Source of the DNA: JBMNCQ01 sp049366715
GTDB lineage: Bacteria; Bacillota; Peptococcia; Peptococcales; BICA1-8
Assembly: GCA_049366715.1 (NCBI GenBank)
Contig: JBMNCQ010000074.1
Coordinates: 1 to 64,000, forward strand
Direction: 5' to 3'
DNA: 64,000 nucleotides
In this document: positions 15,002 to 23,978 of the stretch, in pieces
How the letters are laid out: every line of letters begins with the position of its first letter
Position numbering within the stretch: the stretch's first letter is position 1
The notes under the pieces: model-generated
What the model was told of the DNA's origin: nothing
The model's database searches: none
Seen by the model: only the letters and a program-made list of their open reading frames with translations
Translations under genes and position numbers: made by a program

Positions 15002-15474
15002 TGCAGATTGGCTTTGGTTATGATGTACATAAATTAATTGCCGGCCGGCCCTTAATTTTAGGCGGGGTGATGATTCCGTATGAGAAAGGCCTGCTGGGGC
15101 ACTCCGATGCGGATGTATTGCTGCATGCCTTGATGGATGCTTTATTAGGCGCTGCCGGGCAAGGAGATATAGGCAGGCATTTCCCTGATACAGATGAAAA
15201 ATACCGGGGTATTTCCAGCTTGGAATTACTGCGGCAGGTGCAGACAATCCTTAAAGATATGAATTTTACCATTAACAATATAGATTCTACTATAGTTGCC
15301 CAAAAGCCTAAATTAGCTGTTTATATTCCGGAGATGATACATAATATAAGTAAATGCCTGGAAGTGGAGAATCAGAAGGTTAACATAAAAGCTACCACCA
15401 CCGAAGGACTGGGGTTTACAGGAAACGGAGCGGGCATTGCGGCCTATGCGGTATGTACAATTAGCAGGGTATAG
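15001..15474 (+). CDS. ispF: 2-C-methyl-D-erythritol 2,4-cyclodiphosphate synthase
   Basis: Fifth step of the MEP pathway; a homotrimeric zinc enzyme, 157 residues. The metal ligands are D8 and H10 (GYDVHKL) and H42 (LLHALMDALLG). The C-terminal TTTEGLGFTG loop is present. GAGGAGG is followed by an ATG that overlaps the ispD stop codon by one base, so translation is coupled to ispD. Confidence 0.97.
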   Translation: MQIGFGYDVHKLIAGRPLILGGVMIPYEKGLLGHSDADVLLHALMDALLGAAGQGDIGRHFPDTDEKYRGISSLELLRQVQTILKDMNFTINNIDSTIVAQKPKLAVYIPEMIHNISKCLEVENQKVNIKATTTEGLGFTGNGAGIAAYAVCTISRV

Positions 15475-15477
15475 GTA

Positions 15478-15571
15478 ATCGGTAGTTACTGGTGATTGGT
15501 GACTAGTAGTAAAGTTTATAGAGCATAGTTTATAGTTCTCAGTTGTTTTTGAGAACTCAAAACTGAGAACC
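15478..15571. repeat. Word-rich spacer with a 10-bp hairpin between ispF and gltX
   Basis: GTTCTCAGTT at 15535-15544 and AACTGAGAAC at 15561-15570 are perfect inverted repeats, and a further GAGAAC follows. Upstream are the variants GGTAGTTACTGGTGATTGG and GACTAGTAG. The word GTTCTCAGTT also occurs repeatedly at 20591-20636. Confidence 0.7.
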
Positions 15572-15603
15572 GAGAACATTTCACCGAAGGAGGATGAATT
15601 TTT

Positions 15604-17064
15604 ATGGAAAATATAAAAGTACGCTTTGCTCCCAGTCCTACGGGACCATTACATATAGGAGGAGCCCGCTCGGCGCTTTTTAATTATTTATTGGCCAGAA
15701 AACATGGCGGTAAAATGGTGCTGCGTATTGAGGACACTGATCTGGAAAGGTCCAGTAAAGAATCGGAAATAAATATTACCGATTCTCTTAAATGGCTAGG
15801 ACTGGACTGGGATGAAGGTCCTGATGCCGGCGGGGAATTCGGTCCCTATCGTCAAACGGAGAGATTGGACCTTTATACACAGTATGCGCAAGAGCTCATT
15901 GAAAAAGGGATGGCATACCGTTGCTATTGCTCGGAAGAAGAGCTGGAGGAGCAAAGGCAGGCCTTTGCGGCTAAAGGTGAGCTCCCCAGATACAGCGGCT
16001 GCTGCAGAGCCCTTACCAAGGAACAAGAGGAAAAGTTTCGGCAGGAAGGGCGCAAACCGGTGGTTCGCTTTAGGGTCCCTGATGACAGGATGGTAGTCAT
16101 CAATGACCTGGTTAGAGGCACAGTTACCTTTGAATCCAATGGGATCGGGGATTATGTAATTATCAAATCCGACGGTATTCCAACTTATAATTTTGCGGCA
16201 GTAATAGATGATCATTTAATGGGGATGTCTCATATTATCCGGGCGGAAGAACATTTATCAAATACCCCGCGCCAGGTTATGATTTATGAGGCTTTTAAGT
16301 GGGAACAGCCGAAATTTGCCCATATTTCCCTTATTTTAGGCAAGGATAAAACCAAAATGAGTAAAAGGCATGGAGCCACATCTGTTGTCCAGTACAGGGA
16401 ACAGGGGTATTTACCGGAAGCTGTTGTAAACTTTCTGGCCTTGTTAGGCTGGTCCGCCGGTGGGGAAGAAGAAATATTTACTATGGAACAGTTGATTGAC
16501 CAGTTTTCTCTGGAGAGGGTGGCCAAGAACCCGGCCGTTTTTGATATGGATAAACTGAGATGGATTAATGGTTATTATATCCGGCAAAGCTCTCTGGACC
16601 GGATTACTAATCTGGCCATTCCTTTTTTGCGGCAGGGTGGATACTTACCTCAGGAAATAAGTCCTGACCAATATGAATGGGTAAAACTGATTGTGACAGC
16701 AGTCCGGGAAAAAATCCACGCCCTTAATGAGATCTTGGATTATATGAAATTATTTGTTGGTGACGGGGTGGAATTTGAAAGTGAAGAAGCGCAGAATGTT
16801 TTAAAAGAAGAACAGGTGCCGCAGGTAATCGAAGCTTTAAGAGCAAAATTAGCCGCATTAGATGTGTTAGAACCGGATAGCGTTAAAAAGGCGTTGAAGG
16901 CCATCACAAAGGAAACAAAACTGGGCGGGAGAAATGTCTTTATGCCGGTCAGGGTTGCCCTCACGGGACAAATGCATGGCCCGGAGATTCATTATATCAT
17001 ACCTTTATTGGGTAAAGATTTGCTGGAAAAAAGGCTCGCCAATACGGTAGGTGACATATCATAA
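15604..17064 (+). CDS. gltX: Glutamyl-tRNA synthetase
   Basis: A class I synthetase that charges tRNA-Glu, and in organisms lacking GlnRS also tRNA-Gln. The 486 residues fit. The HIGH-type motif is in PSPTGPLHIGGAR (HIGG at 17-20) and the KMSKS-type motif is KMSKR at 251-255. GAAGGAGG precedes the ATG. The usual Bacillus order gltX-cysE-cysS is kept, but here a separate promoter and T-box precede cysE. Confidence 0.97.
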   Translation: MENIKVRFAPSPTGPLHIGGARSALFNYLLARKHGGKMVLRIEDTDLERSSKESEINITDSLKWLGLDWDEGPDAGGEFGPYRQTERLDLYTQYAQELIEKGMAYRCYCSEEELEEQRQAFAAKGELPRYSGCCRALTKEQEEKFRQEGRKPVVRFRVPDDRMVVINDLVRGTVTFESNGIGDYVIIKSDGIPTYNFAAVIDDHLMGMSHIIRAEEHLSNTPRQVMIYEAFKWEQPKFAHISLILGKDKTKMSKRHGATSVVQYREQGYLPEAVVNFLALLGWSAGGEEEIFTMEQLIDQFSLERVAKNPAVFDMDKLRWINGYYIRQSSLDRITNLAIPFLRQGGYLPQEISPDQYEWVKLIVTAVREKIHALNEILDYMKLFVGDGVEFESEEAQNVLKEEQVPQVIEALRAKLAALDVLEPDSVKKALKAITKETKLGGRNVFMPVRVALTGQMHGPEIHYIIPLLGKDLLEKRLANTVGDIS

Positions 17065-17169
17065 TAGTAAGCTAAGTTTCTAGCATGGCTACCGGTAATT
17101 TCTAACAGAAAGCGCATAAGCACAAAAGCTAAGACGACATAAGGTCTATTATCTTTTTTAATTCATACC

Positions 17170-17198
17170 TTGACACTAGGAATTAACCCGGTTATAAT
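17170..17198 (+). promoter_or_regulatory. Consensus sigma-A promoter of the cysE-cysS leader
   Basis: TTGACA at 17170-17175, a 17-base spacer, and TATAAT at 17193-17198: both hexamers are perfect. It sits just ahead of the T-box. Confidence 0.88.
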
Positions 17199-17261
17199 AA
17201 CAACAAGTTGAGAGGCATAATTTCATTCTAGGAACTATATTCTAGTAACGAGCAACTAAAT

Positions 17262-17708
17262 ATGTAAAGATGTGGATCGGGAGAGTAGCTTTTTTTGAGC
17301 CTTCAGAGAAGGTCTGTCACCGGCTGAAAGCAGACTCAGGCAGAGATAAAGGTGAAGTGCACCTGTGAATTGAAAAACCGAAGGTATCCGGCGGTGCCGG
17401 ATAAGGATTAAGGGAAGCTGCCGGGTGACCTTAGGGGTCAGGTTAAGGCAGAGGTAAACTTAAGGGTACTCCTATAGGCCGGGTTGAGATATGGGAATAA
17501 GCTGAAATATTATGGAGAAATTACTTTATCTTTACCTGGCGAAGCGGTACCTTAGCCTTTCGTTAGCTCTTAGCTAACGAACTGAGTAGGTTTTTACGGT
17601 TGGTCTCGTTAACGGCTTATGAGGTGGAGTAGTTTTTTCTAGACTATTCAATCAGAGTGGAACCGCGAAGTCTTTCGTCTCTGTGAAGGGATGAAGGGCT
17701 TTTTTGTT
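17262..17708 (+). ncRNA. T-box riboswitch, probably cysteine-specific
   Basis: The T-box sequence AGAGTGGAACCGCG is at 17654-17667. It is followed by a 13-bp terminator stem (17669-17681 with 17688-17700) and a T-run to 17708. A stem I AGAGTAG motif lies at about 17281. A plausible specifier, TGC (Cys), is at 17358-17360 in the context GAAGTGCACC. A stem III-like hairpin CGTTAGCT/AGCTAACG is at 17561-17579. Uncharged tRNA-Cys should favour the antiterminator and raise cysE-cysS. The leader is long; see the comparison with the tuf leaders. Confidence 0.9.
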
Positions 17709-17791
17709 TTGTAAATTAAGCGTGCAGATGGATAGTGTTGAGGGGAAAATGTATAAATAAGCTAGACAAAAAAGATAACGGAGGAGAGAAT

Positions 17792-18457
17792 ATGTTTAAG
17801 AGAATAAAAGAGGACATACAGGTAGTATTTGAAAGGGATCCTGCCGCAAAGAGCGTTTTAGAGGTAATCATAAATTATCCGGGATTGCATGCTATCTGGT
17901 TCTATAGAGTCTCCCATGCTTTTTACAAAAGAAGGTGGTATGTTTTGGCCAGATTTATTTCCCAAGTGGGGAGATTTTTTACCCAAATTGAAATCCATCC
18001 GGGGGCAAAAATTGGGGAAGGACTCTTTATTGATCATGGAGCCGGGGTGGTCATTGGGGAAACAGCTGAGGTAGGCAATAATGTGACGATCTATCAAGGC
18101 GTGACTTTGGGCGGAACAGGTAAGGAGAAAGGCAAGCGGCATCCTACCATTGGAGATAATGTAGTAATAAGTACGGGGGCAAAAGTTTTAGGTTCCTTCA
18201 CTGTTGGAGACAATGTCAGAATAGGAGCGGGCTCTGTTGTTCTAAAGGAAGTTCCCCCTAACTGTACGGTGGTTGGAATTCCTGGTAAGATTGTGATTAA
18301 AGACGGGGTTAATATAAATAAAGGCAGAATCAATAATATCGATCTGCAGCATAATAACCTGCCGGACCCGGTCCAGGAAATGATGTTATGCCTGCAAAAG
18401 CAGATCCACCGTTTAGAGGAAAAAGTATATCAATTGGAGGCTAAAAATAATGAATAG
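17792..18457 (+). CDS. cysE: Serine O-acetyltransferase
   Basis: It makes O-acetylserine, the substrate of the CysK encoded at 528-1448. The 221 residues are of the short Gram-positive type. Left-handed beta-helix hexapeptides run through the middle (IHPGAKIGEGLFIDHGAG, VTLGGTGKEKGKRHPTIGD). The ATG at 17792 has GGAGGAG upstream; the frame stays open further upstream but that stretch is not family-like. It overlaps cysS by 8 bases and is controlled by the T-box. Confidence 0.95.
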   Translation: MFKRIKEDIQVVFERDPAAKSVLEVIINYPGLHAIWFYRVSHAFYKRRWYVLARFISQVGRFFTQIEIHPGAKIGEGLFIDHGAGVVIGETAEVGNNVTIYQGVTLGGTGKEKGKRHPTIGDNVVISTGAKVLGSFTVGDNVRIGAGSVVLKEVPPNCTVVGIPGKIVIKDGVNINKGRINNIDLQHNNLPDPVQEMMLCLQKQIHRLEEKVYQLEAKNNE

Positions 18458-20042
18458 TAGTACTTTACAAGTCTATAATACTATAAGCAGGAAAAAAGAG
18501 GAATTTAAACCAATAGAAGCAGGAAAAGTAAGAATGTATGTTTGCGGGCCGACAACTTATAATTTTATTCATCTGGGTAATGCCCGTCCCATCGTGGTAT
18601 TTGATACTGTAAGGAGATACCTGCAATATCTGGGTTATGATGTTACTTATATTCAAAATTTTACCGATGTTGATGATAAAATTATTAAGAGAGCCCGTGA
18701 AGAAAATGATCAGCCTTTGGAATTAGCGGCCAGGTATATCCGTGAATACTTTGCTGATGCCGATAAATTGAATGTAACCAGAGCTGATGTCCATCCCAAG
18801 GTTAGTGAGCATATGGCCGAGATTATCGATTTTGTCGCAAAGCTTATCGCCAAGGGTTATGCCTATGAAATAGACGGGGATGTATATTTTAGTGTTAGAA
18901 AATTTACAGATTACGGAAAGCTGTCCGGGAGGAGTATAGACGATCTTCTATCCGGGGCCAGGGTGGAGGTTGATCAGCGGAAAAAAGATCCGCTGGATTT
19001 TGCTTTGTGGAAAAAAGCCAAAGCAGGAGAACCGGCTTGGAAGAGCCCCTGGGGAGAGGGACGGCCGGGCTGGCATATTGAATGTTCGGCCATGTCCTGC
19101 AAGTATTTAGGAAAAGAAATTGATATACACGGCGGGGGATATGACCTGGTTTTTCCCCATCATGAGAATGAGATCGCCCAAACGGAAGCTTTATTTGACT
19201 CACCTTTAGCCAGATACTGGCTGCATAATGGTTTTATCACGGTTAATCAGGAAAAAATGTCCAAATCACTGGGGAATTTCTTTCTACTGCGGGAAATTTT
19301 GGAGAAGTTCGACCCTATGGTTATCCGCTTTTATTTACTTGCTACGCACTATCGCAGCCCTCTTGATTTTGATGATGAAAAACTTGAGGTGGCGCAAAAG
19401 GGACTGGAAAGGCTAAAAAATTCATATTTTCAGCTGGATAATGTCCTTAAAAATTCAAAAGAGCATAATACCGGACAAAGGCTGCAGGAAGCCCTGGTTA
19501 AAATTAAAGAGAACTTTATAAATGCCATGAATGATGATTTTAACACGGCCCTGGCGATTGCCGCCTTATTTGATCTGGCCAGAGAAGTCAATACTTATCT
19601 TAAAGAGCCGGTGCCTGATCAGAAAACTTTGGAAAAGGCCCGGGGATTATTTGAAGAACTGCTGGGCGTAATAGGAGTTGCTTTCCCGGCTAAGGATATA
19701 GAAAACAGTGAGCTGACTGAGGATTTAATGACTTTTATGATAAATCTCCGGCAAAAATCCAGAAAAGAAAAGAATTTTGCTTTTGCCGATAGAATTAGGG
19801 ATGAATTAAAGCAAAGAGGATTAGTCCTGGAAGATAGCCCCCAGGGAACGATCTGGAAAATTAACGGCGCCGACCAAGGTCTTGCAGATAAAATTTTGCA
19901 GTTCGTAATTGAAATAAGACAAGACGCCAGGAAAAACAAGGATTTTGCAACGGCTGATTATATCCGGGATGAGCTTAAAAAGAGCGGAGTAATATTTGAG
20001 GACACGCTTCAAGGTACAAACTGGAAGATGCTTAAGGAATAA
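18450..20042 (+). CDS. cysS: Cysteinyl-tRNA synthetase with a duplicated C-terminal segment
   Basis: A class I synthetase that charges tRNA-Cys. The zinc cysteine C32 (YVCGPTTYN), the HIGH-type HLGN at 41-44 and KMSKS at 269-273 are present. At 530 residues it is longer than the usual about 465. The excess is an internal duplication: residues 428-471 and 484-527 align with 25 of 44 identical residues (both contain IRDEL and an EDxxQGTxWK end). That segment is the normal C-terminal tail of CysS. It overlaps cysE by 8 bases, with GGAGG upstream. Confidence 0.95.
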   Translation: MNSSTLQVYNTISRKKEEFKPIEAGKVRMYVCGPTTYNFIHLGNARPIVVFDTVRRYLQYLGYDVTYIQNFTDVDDKIIKRAREENDQPLELAARYIREYFADADKLNVTRADVHPKVSEHMAEIIDFVAKLIAKGYAYEIDGDVYFSVRKFTDYGKLSGRSIDDLLSGARVEVDQRKKDPLDFALWKKAKAGEPAWKSPWGEGRPGWHIECSAMSCKYLGKEIDIHGGGYDLVFPHHENEIAQTEALFDSPLARYWLHNGFITVNQEKMSKSLGNFFLLREILEKFDPMVIRFYLLATHYRSPLDFDDEKLEVAQKGLERLKNSYFQLDNVLKNSKEHNTGQRLQEALVKIKENFINAMNDDFNTALAIAALFDLAREVNTYLKEPVPDQKTLEKARGLFEELLGVIGVAFPAKDIENSELTEDLMTFMINLRQKSRKEKNFAFADRIRDELKQRGLVLEDSPQGTIWKINGADQGLADKILQFVIEIRQDARKNKDFATADYIRDELKKSGVIFEDTLQGTNWKMLKE

Positions 20043-20186
20043 AATGGATTTAAATTCCCTTAAGGTTCTTAGCCCTGTTTTCAGAGATCAATTTTTGGCC
20101 GGAAAGAAGTCAGCCGTGCTTTAAATTACGGATTATCAGAAAAGGTGTTATAATTAGATATGCTTTCAGAAGGAGAAGTGCTGAAT

Positions 20187-20576
20187 ATGTTTTATGATTT
20201 TGCAGGGGACCCGGCTCAATTACCTTCATTAACTCTTGCTTATATCGGTGATGCTGTCTATGAGCTATACATTAGAGAATTTTTCTTGAATAAAGGTGAG
20301 GTTAAAGCCCGGCAATTGCATAAACAGGTAATAAAGAGGGTAAATGCCGGATCACAGGCAAAGTTCTATGAAAAAATAGAAAATATGCTGACGGAATTAG
20401 AATTAAGTGTTGCCAAGCGCGGCCGCAATGCTAAATCGGGGCAGATACCCAAGAATGCTTTAGTAACGGATTATCGTAAAAGTACAGGGTTTGAAGCCCT
20501 TATCGGCTACTTATTTTTAAAAAAAGATGATCAAAGAATCCAAGAGCTTCTCACGTATCTTTTAGATGAACAATGA
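20187..20576 (+). CDS. mrnC: Mini-ribonuclease 3 (Mini-III)
   Basis: A dimeric RNase III-like enzyme without a double-strand-binding domain; in Bacillus it matures 23S rRNA. The catalytic signature LAYIGDAVYELYIR is near the N-terminus, with KRGRNAKSG and FEALIGYLFL following. ATG at 20187 gives the same distance to the signature as in B. subtilis. An in-frame ATG at 20160 would add nine residues. A TATAAT at 20149-20154 lies upstream but without a clear -35. Confidence 0.92.
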   Translation: MFYDFAGDPAQLPSLTLAYIGDAVYELYIREFFLNKGEVKARQLHKQVIKRVNAGSQAKFYEKIENMLTELELSVAKRGRNAKSGQIPKNALVTDYRKSTGFEALIGYLFLKKDDQRIQELLTYLLDEQ

Positions 20577-20871
20577 TCTGCTAGATTATTGTTCTCAGTT
20601 CTCAGATATCAGTTCTCAGATACCAGTTCTCAGTTATTTTTGAAAACCGGGAACGATATAAACCATAAACGATAAACGATAAACCATGTTCTATGCACGT
20701 TACCGATACTACCGGTCGCGGATAAGTAACCAAAAGTAGAGGTAAGGTTTGGCGACTACAGTGACTACAGAGTGATAGAAGCTGAAACTACGATAAACGA
20801 TAAACTATGAACTATGAACTGAACTTCACCGGTCACCACTAATCACCAGCCACCAAAGGGAGGGGATATTA
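20577..20871. repeat. Spacer built from degenerate short tandem words
   Basis: No gene is visible. The spacer is composed of repeated words: CAGTTCTCAGATA and GTTCTCAGTT variants (20591-20636), GATAAAC runs (20665-20685 and 20791-20806), TATGAAC runs (20804-20820) and TCACC-AATCACCAGCCACC (20831-20854). The last 12 bases provide the thyX ribosome binding site. Confidence 0.75.
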
Positions 20872-21621
20872 ATGGGGAGAGTTGATTTAAGGGTTGAATT
20901 ATTAAGATATACACCGGAACCGGAAGAAATTATTGCTATGAGTGCCAAACTTTGTTATACAAACAGCGGTTTAGGTGAATTAAAGCAGGGTGTTGCAGAT
21001 CGGGAGCAAGGCCCGTTCATTGATAAGCTTCTTGATATGGAGCACCTTTCTCCGATTGAACATGCTTCCTTTACCTTTGGAATTGAGGGAGTTTCCAGGA
21101 GCTTGCTCGCCCAAATTACCAGGCACCGTATTGCCAGTTTTAGCGTGAAATCCCAGCGGTATGTTAGTGAACAAAGAAATAATGAGCAAGGACTTTTCAA
21201 CTATATAATACCTCCGAGAATAATGGAATTAGGTGAAGAAGCTGTTAATGAATTCCAAAGCCAAATGGAAGTGATTCAGAATTGGTATGATCAATGGCTT
21301 CATAAACTTGGTAATGGAGGGGAAAAATCCAATGAAGATGCACGGTTTATTTTGCCTAATGCAGCAGAAACTAAAATGATCGTTACGATGAATGCCCGTG
21401 AGCTGTTGCATTTTTTTAACCTGAGATGCTGCAACCGTGCCCAGTGGGAAATAAGAGGGTTAGCTGTAAAAATGTTGCTAAAGTGTAAGGAAGTTGCGCC
21501 CGCTATTTTTGGTCATGCAGGACCGGGATGCATAAACGGGCCGTGCCCGGAAGGTAAATTTACCTGTGGACAAGCTAAGGAGATGAGAGCAAAATTCGGG
21601 GCAAAGACGGCATCGAATTAA
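20872..21621 (+). CDS. thyX: Flavin-dependent thymidylate synthase ThyX
   Basis: It makes dTMP from dUMP with FAD and methylene-tetrahydrofolate, replacing ThyA. The signature RHRxxSFSxKSQR is at 84-96 (RHRIASFSVKSQR). The C-terminal catalytic arginine region RCCNRAQWEIR is present. The 249 residues fit, with a cysteine-bearing tail (CINGPCPEGKFTCG). GGGAGGGG precedes the ATG. Confidence 0.96.
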   Translation: MGRVDLRVELLRYTPEPEEIIAMSAKLCYTNSGLGELKQGVADREQGPFIDKLLDMEHLSPIEHASFTFGIEGVSRSLLAQITRHRIASFSVKSQRYVSEQRNNEQGLFNYIIPPRIMELGEEAVNEFQSQMEVIQNWYDQWLHKLGNGGEKSNEDARFILPNAAETKMIVTMNARELLHFFNLRCCNRAQWEIRGLAVKMLLKCKEVAPAIFGHAGPGCINGPCPEGKFTCGQAKEMRAKFGAKTASN

Positions 21622-21694
21622 GAGTTGGAATTTTAGGATGATCTCGTAAAGCTGACTGTCTTCGGATGCCGCTTTTAAGAAAGGAAGTAATGAA

Positions 21695-22429
21695 ATGGCT
21701 GAAATTTTTGGAAGAAATCCGGTTTTAGAACTTTTAAAGTCGGAGAAATCTATAAATAAAATTTTTATCGCCGAAGGTGCGGCTAAAGGGTCAATACAAG
21801 AAATCGTCAGCCTGGCTAAAGAAAAAAGAATTCCCTTTCAACTGGTAGATAAGCGTAAACTTGATCAAATGTTTCCCCGGCAAAATCATCAGGGAATTGT
21901 TGCTTTGGCTGCCGCCGCTGAATATGTGGACTGGCGGGATATTTTGGAGATTGCTAAGCAAAAGAGTGAAGACCCGCTGATTATCATGCTGGATGAAATA
22001 GAGGATCCTCATAATTTAGGTGCCATAGTTAGAACGGCAGATGCTGCCGGAGCCCATGGAATCATTATTCCCAAAAGAAGGGCTGTTCCTCTTACGGAAG
22101 GCGTTGCCAAAGCTTCTGCCGGGGCTGTTGAATACCTTCCTGTGGCCAGGGTTGCCAATTTAGCGCAAATTATCGATCAACTGAAAAAGGAAGGGTGCTG
22201 GATAGTCGGTACGGCTCTGGAGGGGAATTTAATCTATGACCAAGATTTGCAGGGGCCCTTGGTAATCGTAATCGGCAGCGAAGGGAAGGGTCTTGGTAAA
22301 TTGATAGAAGAAAAATGTGATTTTCTGGTTAATATTCCGATGAAAGGGAAAATCAATTCTTTAAATGCTTCTGTAGCGGCAGGAGTTGTTTTGTATGAAG
22401 TAGTCAGACAAAGAAACAAGATGGGGTGA
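21695..22429 (+). CDS. rlmB: 23S rRNA (guanosine-2'-O)-methyltransferase RlmB
   Basis: A SpoU/TrmH-type SPOUT methyltransferase of 244 residues. It has the N-terminal substrate-binding domain starting IFGRNPVLELL. The SPOUT motifs are DEIEDPHNLGAIVRTADAAG, VIVIGSEGKGL and SLNASVAAGVVLYE. RlmB modifies the peptidyl-transferase-loop G2251 in E. coli; YacO of Bacillus is the equivalent. The same neighbours (mrnC, yacP, sigH) occur in Bacillus. Confidence 0.94.
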   Translation: MAEIFGRNPVLELLKSEKSINKIFIAEGAAKGSIQEIVSLAKEKRIPFQLVDKRKLDQMFPRQNHQGIVALAAAAEYVDWRDILEIAKQKSEDPLIIMLDEIEDPHNLGAIVRTADAAGAHGIIIPKRRAVPLTEGVAKASAGAVEYLPVARVANLAQIIDQLKKEGCWIVGTALEGNLIYDQDLQGPLVIVIGSEGKGLGKLIEEKCDFLVNIPMKGKINSLNASVAAGVVLYEVVRQRNKMG

Positions 22430-22466
22430 CGGTCATGTCGACCCATGATGGTGCAGAGGTGATGTG

Positions 22467-22985
22467 ATGCCCCCTGAGGAAATTTTAATAATAGATGGAT
22501 ATAATGTCATAAATGCTTGGCCTGAGCTCATAAAATTAAAAGAAGAAAGCTTTGAACATGCCCGTCTTAAATTATTAGATATTATTAGTAATTATTCCGG
22601 ATATAAAGACATAAAAGTAATTGTGGTGTTTGATGCTCATCAGGTAAAGGGCGGCCTTGAAAAAAGAGAGCAATACAGTCAGGTTGATGTAATCTATTCT
22701 GCTGAAGGCATAACGGCCGATCATGTTATCGAAAGATTAATCGGGACGCTTCCCGGAACGATTAAGATATTTGTTGCGACCTCTGATAAAACGGAACAGG
22801 AGATGATCTGGGGAAAAGGGGCTTATCGGATATCTTCCAGGGAACTGCTTACCGAAATACAGCAAACTCTACAACAAAGGGAGGGCATTCTCGGAGATCA
22901 GCAGCACAAACCTTACCGTCTTGATGCTCATCTTTCCGAGGAAATTAAAGCGACTCTGGAGAAATGGCGGCGGGGTAAGGGGTGA
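22467..22985 (+). CDS. NYN-domain ribonuclease, YacP/Rae1-like
   Basis: A 172-residue protein with a PIN-like NYN domain: LIIDGYNVINAW at the N-terminus, VVFDAHQVKGG in the middle and VATSDKTEQ further on supply the acidic active-site residues. B. subtilis Rae1 (YacP) is a ribosome-associated endoribonuclease with the same genomic position. AGAGGTGAT precedes the ATG at 22467; a GTG one codon earlier is possible. Confidence 0.88.
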   Translation: MPPEEILIIDGYNVINAWPELIKLKEESFEHARLKLLDIISNYSGYKDIKVIVVFDAHQVKGGLEKREQYSQVDVIYSAEGITADHVIERLIGTLPGTIKIFVATSDKTEQEMIWGKGAYRISSRELLTEIQQTLQQREGILGDQQHKPYRLDAHLSEEIKATLEKWRRGKG

Positions 22986-22996
22986 CTAAACTTTCC

Positions 22997-23026
22997 TTGA
23001 CTTAGTTTTGTAATCTCGGTTATAAT
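22997..23026 (+). promoter_or_regulatory. Sigma-A promoter upstream of sigH
   Basis: TTGACT at 22997-23002, 18 bases, and TATAAT at 23021-23026. The transcript leader to sigH would be about 135 bases. A second TATAAT at 23131-23136 has only a weak -35. Confidence 0.7.
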
Positions 23027-23165
23027 TATCAATGTGATATTGGACAAACTGAAGATACAATGGTAGTAATGTCTTATTATGGAATAAGATCCATTCTGTA
23101 TTGCTCATAGAGATAATATTCGGACAATTGTATAATGTTGTAAATTTTAAAGTGGAGGCGAGAGC

Positions 23166-23807
23166 ATGACTATTACTGCAAAGCAAGAATTTATCGACAC
23201 CTTTGAGGTCATGGAAGATGAAAAAGTAGTAGAGCTTGCAAAAGATGGTGACACTTATGCTCTGGAGTTTTTAATTAATAAATATAAAAACTTTGTTCGG
23301 GCCAAGGCTAGGTCATACTTTCTCATAGGTGCAGATCGTGAAGATATTATTCAGGAAGGAATGATTGGTCTATATAAGGCTATCCGTGATTTCCGTTATG
23401 ATAAGTTATCTTCATTCCGTGCTTTTGCGGAGTTATGTATAACTCGTCAAATCATTACTGCTATTAAAACTGCTACCAGGCAAAAACATATTCCGTTAAA
23501 TTCTTATGTGTCATTGAATAAGCCTATTTATGACGAGGATTCTGACAGAACTTTGCTGGATGTCATTTCAGGCTCTAAAATTACAGACCCTGAAGAATTA
23601 ATTATCAGCAGGGAAGAGTTTGATGATATTGAAGAGAAAATGGGGGAAATCCTAAGTTCTCTTGAGTGGAAGGTTTTAATGTCTTATTTAGAAGGGAAAT
23701 CTTACCAGGAGATTGCCGTAGACCTGAAAAGGCATGTGAAGTCTATTGATAATGCACTGCAAAGGGTCAAGAGGAAGCTGGAAAGGTATCTGGAAAAGCG
23801 GGAATAA
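23166..23807 (+). CDS. sigH: RNA polymerase sporulation sigma factor SigH
   Basis: The 213-residue sigma-H that drives early sporulation and post-exponential genes. Region 2 is seen in DREDIIQEGMIGLYKAIRDF and FRAFAELCITRQI. Region 4 ends in KSIDNALQRVKRKL. TGGAGG precedes the ATG. The Bacillus order rlmB-yacP-sigH is conserved. A diverged paralog lies at 1697-2320. Confidence 0.95.
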   Translation: MTITAKQEFIDTFEVMEDEKVVELAKDGDTYALEFLINKYKNFVRAKARSYFLIGADREDIIQEGMIGLYKAIRDFRYDKLSSFRAFAELCITRQIITAIKTATRQKHIPLNSYVSLNKPIYDEDSDRTLLDVISGSKITDPEELIISREEFDDIEEKMGEILSSLEWKVLMSYLEGKSYQEIAVDLKRHVKSIDNALQRVKRKLERYLEKRE

Positions 23808-23838
23808 AAGATTTCCATAAAATACCACACGAAAAATG

Positions 23839-23896
23839 TTGACTTAGCTTTGAATTTGATATAAAATAGACTTTGTCAGTCAGACGGGAGTCTGAC
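23839..23896 (+). promoter_or_regulatory. Promoter and leader hairpin of the tRNA cluster
   Basis: TTGACT at 23839-23844, 17 bases, TAAAAT at 23862-23867. It is followed by a perfect 7-bp hairpin GTCAGAC-GGGA-GTCTGAC at 23879-23896, just before tRNA-Thr. Confidence 0.65.
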
Positions 23897-23902
23897 AGAT
23901 GA

Positions 23903-23978
23903 GCCGACGTAGCTCAATTGGTAGAGCAGCTGACTTGTAATCAGCAGGTTGCGGGTTCGAGTCCCATCGTCGGCTCCA
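23903..23978 (+). tRNA. tRNA-Thr (TGT)
   Basis: Acceptor GCCGACG/CGTCGGC, anticodon loop CTTGTAA giving TGT, T-loop GGTTCGAGTCC, encoded CCA. Confidence 0.97.

Noticed and set aside
20577..20871. CRISPR array
   Set aside because: The repeated words are short, imperfect and irregularly spaced, with no uniform spacers and no cas genes nearby.
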